64,000 bases of DNA, taken from Nocardioides humilatus (GTDB lineage: Bacteria; Actinomycetota; Actinomycetes; Propionibacteriales; Nocardioidaceae). The stretch is taken from positions 992,001 to 1,056,000 of the forward strand of contig NZ_VUJV01000003.1 of the NCBI RefSeq assembly GCF_008373755.1, in the 5' to 3' direction. Below are positions 33,610-40,968 of the stretch, one piece after another. The stretch's first letter is position 1. Every line of letters starts with the position of its first letter. A program made the position numbers and the translations under genes. The notes below the pieces were generated by a model, which had not been told where the DNA came from, ran no database searches, and saw only the letters and a program-made list of their open reading frames with translations.

Positions 33610-34685
33610 GGGGTCCGCCCTCCGCCGAGTCCGCCGAGCAGTCCGCCGAGGAGGTCGGACAGGTCGGGGAAGGTGGCCAGGTTGCAAACCGGGCCGATCA
33701 GCTGGCAGAGCTGCTCGAAGAGCGGGCCGAGCCCGAGGAGCTGACCGGGGACGCCACGCACCCAGATGTGGTTCTCCGGGGTGTGGGCGTTGTAGATGTT
33801 CTGGGCGGCCAGCGGCAGCGTCTCGATCGTCTCTCCGAGGTCCTGGCGACTGTCGAGCAGGTTGTGCATCAGCGTCTCGACGTCGGCGAGGCTCGCCTTG
33901 ATCGTGCCGCGGTTCTCCTTGCTGAACTTGGTGATCCGGTCGATCGTCGTCGACGCGGAGGTCAGGACCCGGCTGATGTCGTCGCGCTCGCTGTTGAGCA
34001 GCTCGATCGCGCCACCGAGGTTGTGCACGAAGGTGCGCACCAGGCGCTCGTTCTTCACCAGTCCGCTCGACAGCGTGTCGAGCGAAGCCATCGTGGCGAA
34101 GATGTCGGAGCGCTGGCCGTGGACCATGTCGACCAGGTCGGCCATCCCGCTCACGGCACCGCGCAGCTCGTCGCTGTTGCCGCTGAACGCGGCCGCCGTC
34201 ACCTGGAGCACCTCGCGGAGGCTGTTGGTGATCTTCGGGGTCTTGGTCAGGGACTCGGCCAGGTCGGAGATCGAGCCGAGCACCCGGTCGAAGTCGACCG
34301 GCGTACGGGTGCGGTCGAGCGGGATGGTCGCGCCGGACGCGATCTCCTTGCCGCCCTGGTAGACGGGCGTGAGCTCGACGTAGCGGTCGGTCGCGACCGA
34401 CCGCGACACGATGACCGCCGCGGCACCCGCAGGGATCTTGATGTCGGGGTCGGTGACCTTCAGCGTCACCTCCACGACGTCGCCCTTCGGCTCGATCTTG
34501 GTGATCTTGCCGACCGGCACACCGAGCACGCCGACGTCGTTGCCGACGTAGAGGCCGGAGGACTCCTGGAACACCGCGGTGATCTCGAGGTCGCCCCCGC
34601 CCTCCAGCGGGTTGCAGGCCGCCGACGAGGCCAGCAGCACCATGCTGATCAGGGCCGCGAGCGCGCGCTTCATCGATCGCGTCAT
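33606..34685 (-). CDS. mceD: MceD, lipid-transport subunit with lipobox-like signal
   Basis: 359 aa. The N-terminus ends in SSAAC followed by NPLEGGG, a weak lipobox (Ser at minus 3), so MceD may also be lipid-anchored, less usual than for MceE. Mce domain near residues 35-110 (ITAVFQESSGLYVGNDVGVLGVPVGKI), then helical needle segment and a Gly/Leu-rich C-terminus (LLGGLLGGLGGG). Starts 1 bp after the MceC stop. Confidence 0.85.
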   Translation of the reverse strand: MTRSMKRALAALISMVLLASSAACNPLEGGGDLEITAVFQESSGLYVGNDVGVLGVPVGKITKIEPKGDVVEVTLKVTDPDIKIPAGAAAVIVSRSVATDRYVELTPVYQGGKEIASGATIPLDRTRTPVDFDRVLGSISDLAESLTKTPKITNSLREVLQVTAAAFSGNSDELRGAVSGMADLVDMVHGQRSDIFATMASLDTLSSGLVKNERLVRTFVHNLGGAIELLNSERDDISRVLTSASTTIDRITKFSKENRGTIKASLADVETLMHNLLDSRQDLGETIETLPLAAQNIYNAHTPENHIWVRGVPGQLLGLGPLFEQLCQLIGPVCNLATFPDLSDLLGGLLGGLGGGRTP

Positions 34686-34686
34686 C

Positions 34687-35658
34687 TCAGCACCCCGCTC
34701 TCGGGCCGCAACGGACCTTGTCGGGGATCACCTCGGGGAAGTAGAGGTTGATGAACGGCCCGTCGCCCGTGGCGTTGGCGATGTAGCGCGCGGTGACGGC
34801 CAGGCTGTGCAACGCACCCTTGAGCTGCTTGTCGCGCGACTTCAGTACGTCGACCACGGCGTCGAGGTCGCGCAGCATCGGGCGCAGCTTGGCCTCGTTG
34901 TCGTCCATGATCTGGTTGATCGTCGTGGTGATCGAGCCGAGGTCACCGAGCAGGTCGCGGATGGCTTCGCGCCGTCGTACGAGCTCGTCGATGACCAGGT
35001 TGGACTGCTCCATCAGCTGCACCAGGTCGCCGGTGCTGCTGGACAGCTGGTCGGAGATGTTGCGCGAGGCCTCCAGCAGGTCGCCGATCTGGCCCTCCCG
35101 CTGGGTGATCACCCGGGAGATCCGCTCGATGCCGTTGAAGGCGGGCGCCAGCTTCGGACCGGCCGCCTTCAGGGTCTCGGCGACGACGCTCAGGGAACGC
35201 GCCACCAGCTTGCCGTCGATCTGGTCGACGGCGTTGGTGCCCTCGTCGATCACGTCCTGCAGGTTGAACGGCACGGAGGTGTGGGCGAGCGGGATCGTGT
35301 CGTCGGGCAGGTCGCCCTCACCCTTCGGGGAGAGCGAGAGGTAGTGGGTGCCGAGCAGGGTGCCGACCTTGACCTCGGCCCGGGTCTGCGAACCCAGCTC
35401 GATGTCGTTGTCGACCGTGAAGGTGACGACCACGTGGTCGTCCACCACCTTCACGCTGCGGACCTCGCCGACCTCGACGCCGGCGATCTGGACGCCCTCG
35501 GAGGCACGCAGCCCCGCGGTGTGGGTCAGCTCCGCCTGGTAGGTGTGGGCGCCGAACGGGATCACGCTGACGGCCAGCACGACGACGCCGAAGATCCCGA
35601 GGGCGACGAAGGCGGCGATGCCGATGCGGAGCGGCTGGTCGCGACTGATGAGCTTCAT
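34687..35658 (-). CDS. mceC: MceC, lipid-transport subunit
   Basis: 323 aa; overlaps the MceB stop (ATGA). N-terminal membrane helix (IGIAAFVALGIFGVVVLAVSV), Mce domain near residues 40-115 (GLRASEGVQIAGVEVGEV), then helical region with heptad-like Leu/Ile. Ends with a Cys-containing tail (KVRCGPRAGC), as several Mce subunits do. Third of six mce genes in order. Confidence 0.86.
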   Translation of the reverse strand: MKLISRDQPLRIGIAAFVALGIFGVVVLAVSVIPFGAHTYQAELTHTAGLRASEGVQIAGVEVGEVRSVKVVDDHVVVTFTVDNDIELGSQTRAEVKVGTLLGTHYLSLSPKGEGDLPDDTIPLAHTSVPFNLQDVIDEGTNAVDQIDGKLVARSLSVVAETLKAAGPKLAPAFNGIERISRVITQREGQIGDLLEASRNISDQLSSSTGDLVQLMEQSNLVIDELVRRREAIRDLLGDLGSITTTINQIMDDNEAKLRPMLRDLDAVVDVLKSRDKQLKGALHSLAVTARYIANATGDGPFINLYFPEVIPDKVRCGPRAGC

Positions 35659-36689
35659 CGGCAGACCTCCGAGTAGCCGCCGGGCAACGAGGACGTCGCG
35701 ACGGTGAGCGCGCCCAGGTCGAGGTCGAGGTCGCAGAAGTAGAACGTGAGGCCGTCGCGGTAGGAGAAGACCCGCGACAAGCTGTTCATCAGCGTGCTGA
35801 AACCGTCGATGGAATCGGCGAAGCGGGGTTCCTCGGCGGCGAACATCCGGAGCAGGTCGGCCGCCTTCCGCACGTCGGCGGCGAGCGGTGCTCGCACGTT
35901 GCGGAGGAAGACCTCGCTGGTGTCGATGACGTGCGCGATGTCATCGATCGTCTGCCCGAGGACCTTGCGGTTCTTCGCGAGGCCCGACATGAAGGTCGTG
36001 AGCTGGCGGATCGTGCCGCGCAGCTCGTCACCCTGACCGGCGAGGTCGACCAGCACCGGCGTCAGGTTGTCGAAGACCGCACCGAAGAGCTGGTCGCGGT
36101 CGGCCAGGAAGTTGGTGAGCTGCCCGGTCTGGTCGAGCAGGTCGGCGACCGTGCCACCCTCGCCCTGGAGCACCTTGATGACCGAGGTCGAGAGCTTGTT
36201 GACGTCGTCGGGCTCGAGCACGTCGAAGAGCGGGCGGAAACCGTTGAGCAGCGCCGTCAGGTCGAAGCCCGGGCTGGTGCGCTCCATCGGCACGGTCGCG
36301 CCGGCCTCGAGCTCGGCGCCCCGCCTGGCCGGCTGGACCAGGGAGAGATACCGCTGGCCGAGCAGGTTCTGGTAGCGCATCACCAGGTCGGTGTTGTCCA
36401 GGAGCGGCTGGTCCTCCTGCAAGGTGAAGCCCACCATCGCGATCGAACCCTTGTCCTGGTCGACCTCGATCGAGGTGATCTTGCCGACCTGGACGCCGGC
36501 GACCCGCACGTCGTCGCCGGTGCGCAGACCACTCACGTCGGCGAACTCCGCGTGGAACTCGCGGGTCTCGCCGTCGACCCGGTCGGCCATGGTGTTGGCC
36601 AGCAGGAGCAGGAGCACGGCCGAGAGCGTGAAGAACGCGATCACCTTGATGTGGACCGGCTTCACCCGGAACCGGACGAACCTAGCCAC
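35655..36689 (-). CDS. mceB: MceB, lipid-transport subunit
   Basis: 344 aa from GTG at 36689, supported by GGAG 7 nt upstream; it starts 8 bp inside mceA. Basic N-terminus (VARFVRFRVKP), membrane helix (VIAFFTLSAVLLLLLANTM), Mce domain near residues 45-120 (FADVSGLRTGDDVRVAGVQVGKI), then helices. The longer open frame upstream is out of register with MceA coding sequence and is not used. Confidence 0.86.
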   Translation of the reverse strand: MARFVRFRVKPVHIKVIAFFTLSAVLLLLLANTMADRVDGETREFHAEFADVSGLRTGDDVRVAGVQVGKITSIEVDQDKGSIAMVGFTLQEDQPLLDNTDLVMRYQNLLGQRYLSLVQPARRGAELEAGATVPMERTSPGFDLTALLNGFRPLFDVLEPDDVNKLSTSVIKVLQGEGGTVADLLDQTGQLTNFLADRDQLFGAVFDNLTPVLVDLAGQGDELRGTIRQLTTFMSGLAKNRKVLGQTIDDIAHVIDTSEVFLRNVRAPLAADVRKAADLLRMFAAEEPRFADSIDGFSTLMNSLSRVFSYRDGLTFYFCDLDLDLGALTVATSSLPGGYSEVCR

Positions 36690-37743
36690 AGTTGGCTCCT
36701 GCCGCCGATCCGTAGCGCGGGCAGTCGGCCTTCGTGTAGTCCTCGGGTCCGCGCGCATAGATGTAGCCCTCGACGCGGCCGTAGCCGTCCTCGAGGATCG
36801 TCAGCAGCTGGTGGGACAGCACGCCCGTCTCGAGCAGCGTGTCGCGAAGACCGGTGCGCTCGTCGTAGGCGCCGTCGACCAGGGTCTGCGACAGCGACAG
36901 CGCGTGCAGGTAGGCGCGCTCGTGCTTGGTCAGGAAGTCCTGGGTGTCCTGCACGAGCAGCAGTCCTCCGTCGAGCAGCTGGGTGATCTTGTCGCGCCGG
37001 TCGACCAGGTTCTGCAAGGTGACCAGGGCGTCGTCGGTGGCGTCGAGCAGGTCCGGCGCGTTGCGAGCGACGGCCTCGAGGTTGACGGCGAGCAGCTTGA
37101 GGTCGCTGCGGATCCGCGGGATCACCGGCGCGAAGCGTTTGGTGTAGCGGTTGAGGGTGTCGATCGCGACGCCGATGTCGTCACCGCGGCCGTCCAGCAC
37201 GGTCGCGACCGTGTGGAGCGCGGTCGCCAGCTCGGCCGGGCCCAGCGCGTCGACGAGGGCGTCGATGCTGTCGAGCGCGGTCTGCAGCTCGAGCGTGCCC
37301 TGCGAGGTGTCCTCCTTGATCACGTCGTGCGCGCTCAGGGAGTTCGAGGGGCTGCCCTTGGTCTCGCTGCCGGGCGGGATCACCAGGTCGACGTACGACG
37401 TGCCGAAGACCGACGCCGGCAGCACCCGGGCGAGCACGTCGCTGGGGATCTGGTCGAGCTGGTCCTTGTTGATCTCGAGGCTGAGGCGGACCTCGTCGGC
37501 GTCACCGTCGATGGCGGTCACCTTGCCGACCGCCATGCCGCGCATCTTCACGTCGACACCGGTGCGCATCGCTCCGCCGGCCGACTCGAGCTCGGCCGTG
37601 ACGGGCACCGAGTCGGTGAAGTGGCCCTGCAGCTTGAGGGTGAGCCCGCCCAGCAGGAGCAGGATCACGGCGAGGACCGCGATCCCGCTGATCGCGAGGT
37701 CACGGCGCGTCGGGTCGCGGTCGCCGGAGCTGAGGAATCCCAT
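36682..37743 (-). CDS. mceA: MceA, lipid-transport subunit
   Basis: 353 aa. Membrane helix (LAISGIAVLAVILLLLGGLTL), Mce domain near residues 45-125 (AMRTGVDVKMRGMAVGKV), then helical needle. First mce gene after the two permease genes (3-bp gap to yrbEB). C-terminus is Cys-containing (KADCPRYGSAAGANCG). Confidence 0.88.
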   Translation of the reverse strand: MGFLSSGDRDPTRRDLAISGIAVLAVILLLLGGLTLKLQGHFTDSVPVTAELESAGGAMRTGVDVKMRGMAVGKVTAIDGDADEVRLSLEINKDQLDQIPSDVLARVLPASVFGTSYVDLVIPPGSETKGSPSNSLSAHDVIKEDTSQGTLELQTALDSIDALVDALGPAELATALHTVATVLDGRGDDIGVAIDTLNRYTKRFAPVIPRIRSDLKLLAVNLEAVARNAPDLLDATDDALVTLQNLVDRRDKITQLLDGGLLLVQDTQDFLTKHERAYLHALSLSQTLVDGAYDERTGLRDTLLETGVLSHQLLTILEDGYGRVEGYIYARGPEDYTKADCPRYGSAAGANCG

Positions 37744-37746
37744 GCG

Positions 37747-38592
37747 CTAGCCCGAGATCCGTACGCCGGGATCGGTGCCGTAGAAGAACAGCGTGAACAG
37801 CATGTCGAGGAGGATCACCGAGACGATGCTGGCCCGGATCGCCCGGCCGGTCGCCTCGCCGACACCCGCCGGTCCACCGGCGGCATTGAAGCCGTACCAG
37901 CAGTGCAGCAGCGCCACGATCAACGTGAAGACCAGGATCTTCAGGGTCGAGATCAAGATGTCGCGACCCGAGAGGAACTGGCTGAAGTAGTGCTCGTAGG
38001 TGCCGCCGGACTGCCCGAAGATCACCGTGACGACGGCCTTCGACGCGATCCACGAACCGATCAGGCCGATGTAGTAGAGCGGGAGGATCGCCGTCATGGT
38101 CGCGGCGACGCGGGTCGTGACCAGGAAGTGCATCGGGGGCACCGCCATCACGCTGAGGGCGTCGATCTCCTCGTGCAGCCGCATCGAGCCGAGCTGCGAG
38201 GTGAAGCGACAGCCGACCTGGGAGGCCAAGGCGAGCGAGGCGATGAGCGGGGCGAGCTCGCGGGTGCTGACGCCGGCGTTGATGGCTCCGACGAGCGGGC
38301 CGAGGCTGAGCAGCTCGAGGCCGCTGAAGCCCTCGATGCCGAGCGAGGTGCCGGCCGCGACGGACAGCAGCACCATGATGCCGATCGTGCCCCCGCCGAT
38401 GAGGAGCGCGCCGGTGCCCCAGGCGATGTCGGACAGCTGGCGCAGGTATTCGCTCGGGTAGCGCTTCAGGGTCAGCGGCACCGCGGTGACGGCGCGGACG
38501 GCGAAGCGGCCGAACGAACCCATCTTCGCGAGCACGTTGACCACGCCGTCGGTCGCGCCGACGAGGCTGTCGCCCAGCCAGGTCGCGGCCAT
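37747..38592 (-). CDS. yrbEB: YrbEB/MlaE-family permease of the Mce transporter
   Basis: 281 aa. MlaE-type integral membrane protein with five to six hydrophobic segments; conserved cytoplasmic motif LHEEIDALSVMAVPP (the EIDAL coupling helix that contacts the ATPase) and FYGTDPG at the C-terminus. The ATG shares one base with the YrbEA stop (TGATG). Forms the permease dimer with YrbEA. The cognate MceG ATPase is not in this window, as usual for mce loci where it is encoded elsewhere. Confidence 0.9.
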   Translation of the reverse strand: MAATWLGDSLVGATDGVVNVLAKMGSFGRFAVRAVTAVPLTLKRYPSEYLRQLSDIAWGTGALLIGGGTIGIMVLLSVAAGTSLGIEGFSGLELLSLGPLVGAINAGVSTRELAPLIASLALASQVGCRFTSQLGSMRLHEEIDALSVMAVPPMHFLVTTRVAATMTAILPLYYIGLIGSWIASKAVVTVIFGQSGGTYEHYFSQFLSGRDILISTLKILVFTLIVALLHCWYGFNAAGGPAGVGEATGRAIRASIVSVILLDMLFTLFFYGTDPGVRISG

Positions 38593-39419
38593 CAGACGAG
38601 CCTCTGCGGGACGAGCATCACGTAGAGCTGCGTGATGCCGACGTTGACGAGGGCCAGCAGGATCACGCTGAGTACGACGGACTGGTTGACCGCGTCGGAG
38701 ACACCCTTCGGTCCGCCCCGGGCGTTGAGCCCCTTGTGGGCGGCGACGATCACGGCGAGGAAGCCGAAGATCGCGGACTTGAGGATCGCCATGATGAGGT
38801 CGAGCGTCTGTCCGAAGGAGATGAAGGCGCCGAGGTAGGTGCCGGAGCTGACCGAGCCCGAGCCCACCACGAGCACGTAGCCGGTGAGGATCGCGGTGGT
38901 CGCGACCACCGCGCTCAGACAGACGCCGATGATGACCGCGGCCACCAGGCGTGGCGCAACGAGTCGCTGGACGGGCGAGATGCCCATGACCTTGAGGGCG
39001 TCGATCTCCTCGCGCACCGTGCGGGCGCCGAGGTCGGCGGTGACAGCAGCGCCGACGACGCCGGCGATCATGATCGCGGCGACCAGCGGGGCCGCCTGCC
39101 GCATGACGCCGATCGCGTTGACCGCGCCGATGAAGGACTGGGCGCCGATCTGACCGGCCACGCCGCCGACCTGGACCGACACGATCACGCCGAACGGGAT
39201 CGACACCAGGATCGTCGGCAGCAACGAGACCCGGGTCATGAACCAGGCCTGCTCGAAGAACTCGTCCCAGGAGAACCGCCCGCGGACGATGTCGGTCGCC
39301 GCAGACACCGACGAGTCCCAGGCCAGCAGCACCATCTCGCCGGCCGTGTTGAGGCCGGTCTTGGCGTGGTCGACGATGAGGTCGACGGCACCGCGGGCGC
39401 CCATCAGCGCGTTCGCCAC
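38592..39419 (-). CDS. yrbEA: YrbEA/MlaE-family permease of the Mce transporter
   Basis: 275 aa from GTG at 39419; an ATG five codons later is possible, and the ribosome binding site (AAGGGGG about 12 nt upstream) is weak for either. MlaE fold with VREEIDALKVMGISPVQRL (EIDAL coupling motif) and GAVTADLGARTVREEIDAL. First gene of the mce operon yrbEA-yrbEB-mceABCDEF-mas. A 14-bp TetR-type operator lies at 39482-39495 in its promoter region. Confidence 0.9.
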   Translation of the reverse strand: MANALMGARGAVDLIVDHAKTGLNTAGEMVLLAWDSSVSAATDIVRGRFSWDEFFEQAWFMTRVSLLPTILVSIPFGVIVSVQVGGVAGQIGAQSFIGAVNAIGVMRQAAPLVAAIMIAGVVGAAVTADLGARTVREEIDALKVMGISPVQRLVAPRLVAAVIIGVCLSAVVATTAILTGYVLVVGSGSVSSGTYLGAFISFGQTLDLIMAILKSAIFGFLAVIVAAHKGLNARGGPKGVSDAVNQSVVLSVILLALVNVGITQLYVMLVPQRLV

Positions 39420-39481
39420 GTGTCTCGGCCCCCTTGGATCTGGTGCTGGTCTGGTGCGCCCGGGAAGCTCCGGACAGATTC

Positions 39482-39495
39482 TTAACAGGTGCTAA
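39482..39495. promoter_or_regulatory. Operator-like palindrome upstream of the mce operon
   Basis: TTAACAGGTGCTAA, a dyad of the form TTANCANNTGNTAA. The same site (one mismatch in the left arm) occurs at 40950-40963 upstream of the TetR gene, so both transcription units are probably under that regulator. Confidence 0.65.
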
Positions 39496-39560
39496 CCCTG
39501 ACGAAACAACGGCACCCTAGCCGAAAAGTCACGGGCCGTGTGGCGCACCCGGAGGCTTTC

Positions 39561-40331
39561 TCAGCGGTGCGGGCGGTCCTGCTGCTTGCGCAGCCGCTCG
39601 AGCTCGCGGACTGTGACGGTCTCGTCGTCCGGCGGCGGAGCGATGTCGACGGGGGCGCCCCAGTCGGCCCACGTGAAGGTCGCGGTTCCGGACGCGCCGA
39701 GGTCGACCGTGCGTCGTACGACCTGGCCGTCGGCGTCGAACCAGTACTCCGTGACGGCCGGACCGGTCGAGGTCGCCGCCGTCGTTGCGTCGGCCTCCTC
39801 GACGACCTGGTAGCGGCGCACGATGCCACCCTCGACCTGCTGGTCACCGAGGTAGCGGACCTCGGTGATCGTGTCCGCCGCGGTGTCGAGCTGGTTGCGA
39901 GGATCGGCGTCCTCGAGCACCGATCCCGCGAGGCCCGGGTCGCCGCCCGCCGACACGTCCACCCACAGGCCACGCGACTCGGGCACCTTCATGTAGGTCG
40001 ATTCATCGATGGTCCGCAGGTCGACCTCGGCCCCCTTGACCTGCCAGTCACTGAGCTGGAGGTCGACGTCCATGCCGTCCTCGCCGTAGGCGACGACGCC
40101 GTGGCCGCGCAGCCGAGCCTGTCCCGCGACGTCGAAGGTGACCCGGGCGGTCGCGCCGTTGTCGAAGCTCCCACGGAGCTCGTCGAGGAAAGCGTCGACG
40201 TCGACCGCCTCTCCCTTCGTCGCGTCCTCGGGACGGGGCAGGGTGTCGGGCTTCACGCTGTCGTCGTCGCACGCGCTGATGCCGAGGACGAGCAGGGCGA
40301 GCACGGGCGCGGCGGCTGCCCACCGCCTCAT
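39561..40331 (-). CDS. LppX/LprAFG (LprG-like) lipoprotein
   Basis: 256 aa from ATG at 40331, overlapping the TetR stop (ATGA). Signal peptide MRRWAAAAPVLALLVLGISAC ends in a lipobox (ISAC), then an acidic linker. The rest matches the LprG fold: ARVTFDVAGQARLRGHGVVAYG, YMKVPESRGLWVDV and QVEGGIVRRYQVV. LprG-type lipoproteins bind triacyl lipids and work with efflux pumps or deliver lipids in the envelope. Encoded between the TetR and the mce operon and downstream of an MmpL gene, which supports a lipid-trafficking role. Confidence 0.82.
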   Translation of the reverse strand: MRRWAAAAPVLALLVLGISACDDDSVKPDTLPRPEDATKGEAVDVDAFLDELRGSFDNGATARVTFDVAGQARLRGHGVVAYGEDGMDVDLQLSDWQVKGAEVDLRTIDESTYMKVPESRGLWVDVSAGGDPGLAGSVLEDADPRNQLDTAADTITEVRYLGDQQVEGGIVRRYQVVEEADATTAATSTGPAVTEYWFDADGQVVRRTVDLGASGTATFTWADWGAPVDIAPPPDDETVTVRELERLRKQQDRPHR

Positions 40332-40927
40332 GCGGCCACCTGCGGCACCAGTTCGAGCAGGGAGATCAGCGACTTCGTCAGGACCGCGTGGACCTGCGTG
40401 CGGTCGAGCCGCTCGGACCCGAGCCACTCCCAGAGTGCCTGCCAGGCGAGCTCGGCGAAGCAGGCGACCAAGGCGCGCGCGGCCGGCGACACCTGCCCCG
40501 GGTCTTCGACGACCGTCGCGAGGACGTTGTCGATGGTGCCCTCGTTGATCTCACGGAGCACCCCGCTCACGACCGGGTCGCTGTGGGACCCGCTGTGCAC
40601 CCGCTGGAGCGCCAGGAACGAGTCCCGGGTGGCGACGACCCCGTCGAGCCAACGGTCGATGACCTGGGCCACGGCGAGGTCGCGGCCCGCGCTGTCGACG
40701 ACGAGGCCGGTCAGCGGCGGCAGGGCCGGGACCCTCGCCGTGCCCTGCAGCACCGCGAGGTAGAGGTCCCGCTTCGAGCCGAACTCGTGGTAGATCCAGC
40801 CCCGATTGCACTCGGCGTCGGCGGCGATCGCCACCGTCGAGACCTTCTCGTAGGGATGCTCGGCGAAGTGCTGTGCGGCCGCGTGCAGGATCCTGCTGCG
40901 GCGGTCGCCCTGCACGTCGACGGTCAT
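40328..40927 (-). CDS. TetR/AcrR family regulator, probable regulator of mce and lipoprotein genes
   Basis: 199 aa from ATG at 40927 (TATCGT stands 7 nt upstream, a leaderless arrangement). Helix-turn-helix near residues 11-55 (EKVSTVAIAADAECNRGWIYHEF). Upstream at 40950-40963, over the predicted minus-35, is the dyad TTGACAGGTGCTAA, repeated upstream of yrbEA, so it should repress both itself (with the LprG-like gene) and the mce operon. Comparable to Mce3R or KstR control of mycobacterial mce operons in logic; the site differs from the KstR motif. Confidence 0.86.
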   Translation of the reverse strand: MTVDVQGDRRSRILHAAAQHFAEHPYEKVSTVAIAADAECNRGWIYHEFGSKRDLYLAVLQGTARVPALPPLTGLVVDSAGRDLAVAQVIDRWLDGVVATRDSFLALQRVHSGSHSDPVVSGVLREINEGTIDNVLATVVEDPGQVSPAARALVACFAELAWQALWEWLGSERLDRTQVHAVLTKSLISLLELVPQVAA

Positions 40928-40934
40928 GCCCGTC

Positions 40935-40940
40935 ACGATA
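40935..40940 (-). promoter_or_regulatory. Minus-10 element TATCGT of the TetR/lipoprotein promoter, leaderless
   Basis: On the minus strand TATCGT is followed by 7 nt and ATG at 40927. TTAGCA, part of the operator dyad, stands at minus-35 with 17-bp spacing. Confidence 0.5.
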
Positions 40941-40949
40941 CAGGGATCG

Positions 40950-40963
40950 TTGACAGGTGCTAA
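40950..40963. promoter_or_regulatory. Operator-like palindrome at the TetR promoter
   Basis: TTGACAGGTGCTAA; 13 of 14 bases agree with the site at 39482-39495. It overlaps the minus-35 box, and also lies 6 bp beyond the MmpL stop codon. Confidence 0.65.
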
Positions 40964-40968
40964 GACCG

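Noticed and set aside
36391-38625. 744-aa plus-strand frame
   Set aside because: Antisense of mceA, mceB and yrbEB, all of which have clear family motifs.
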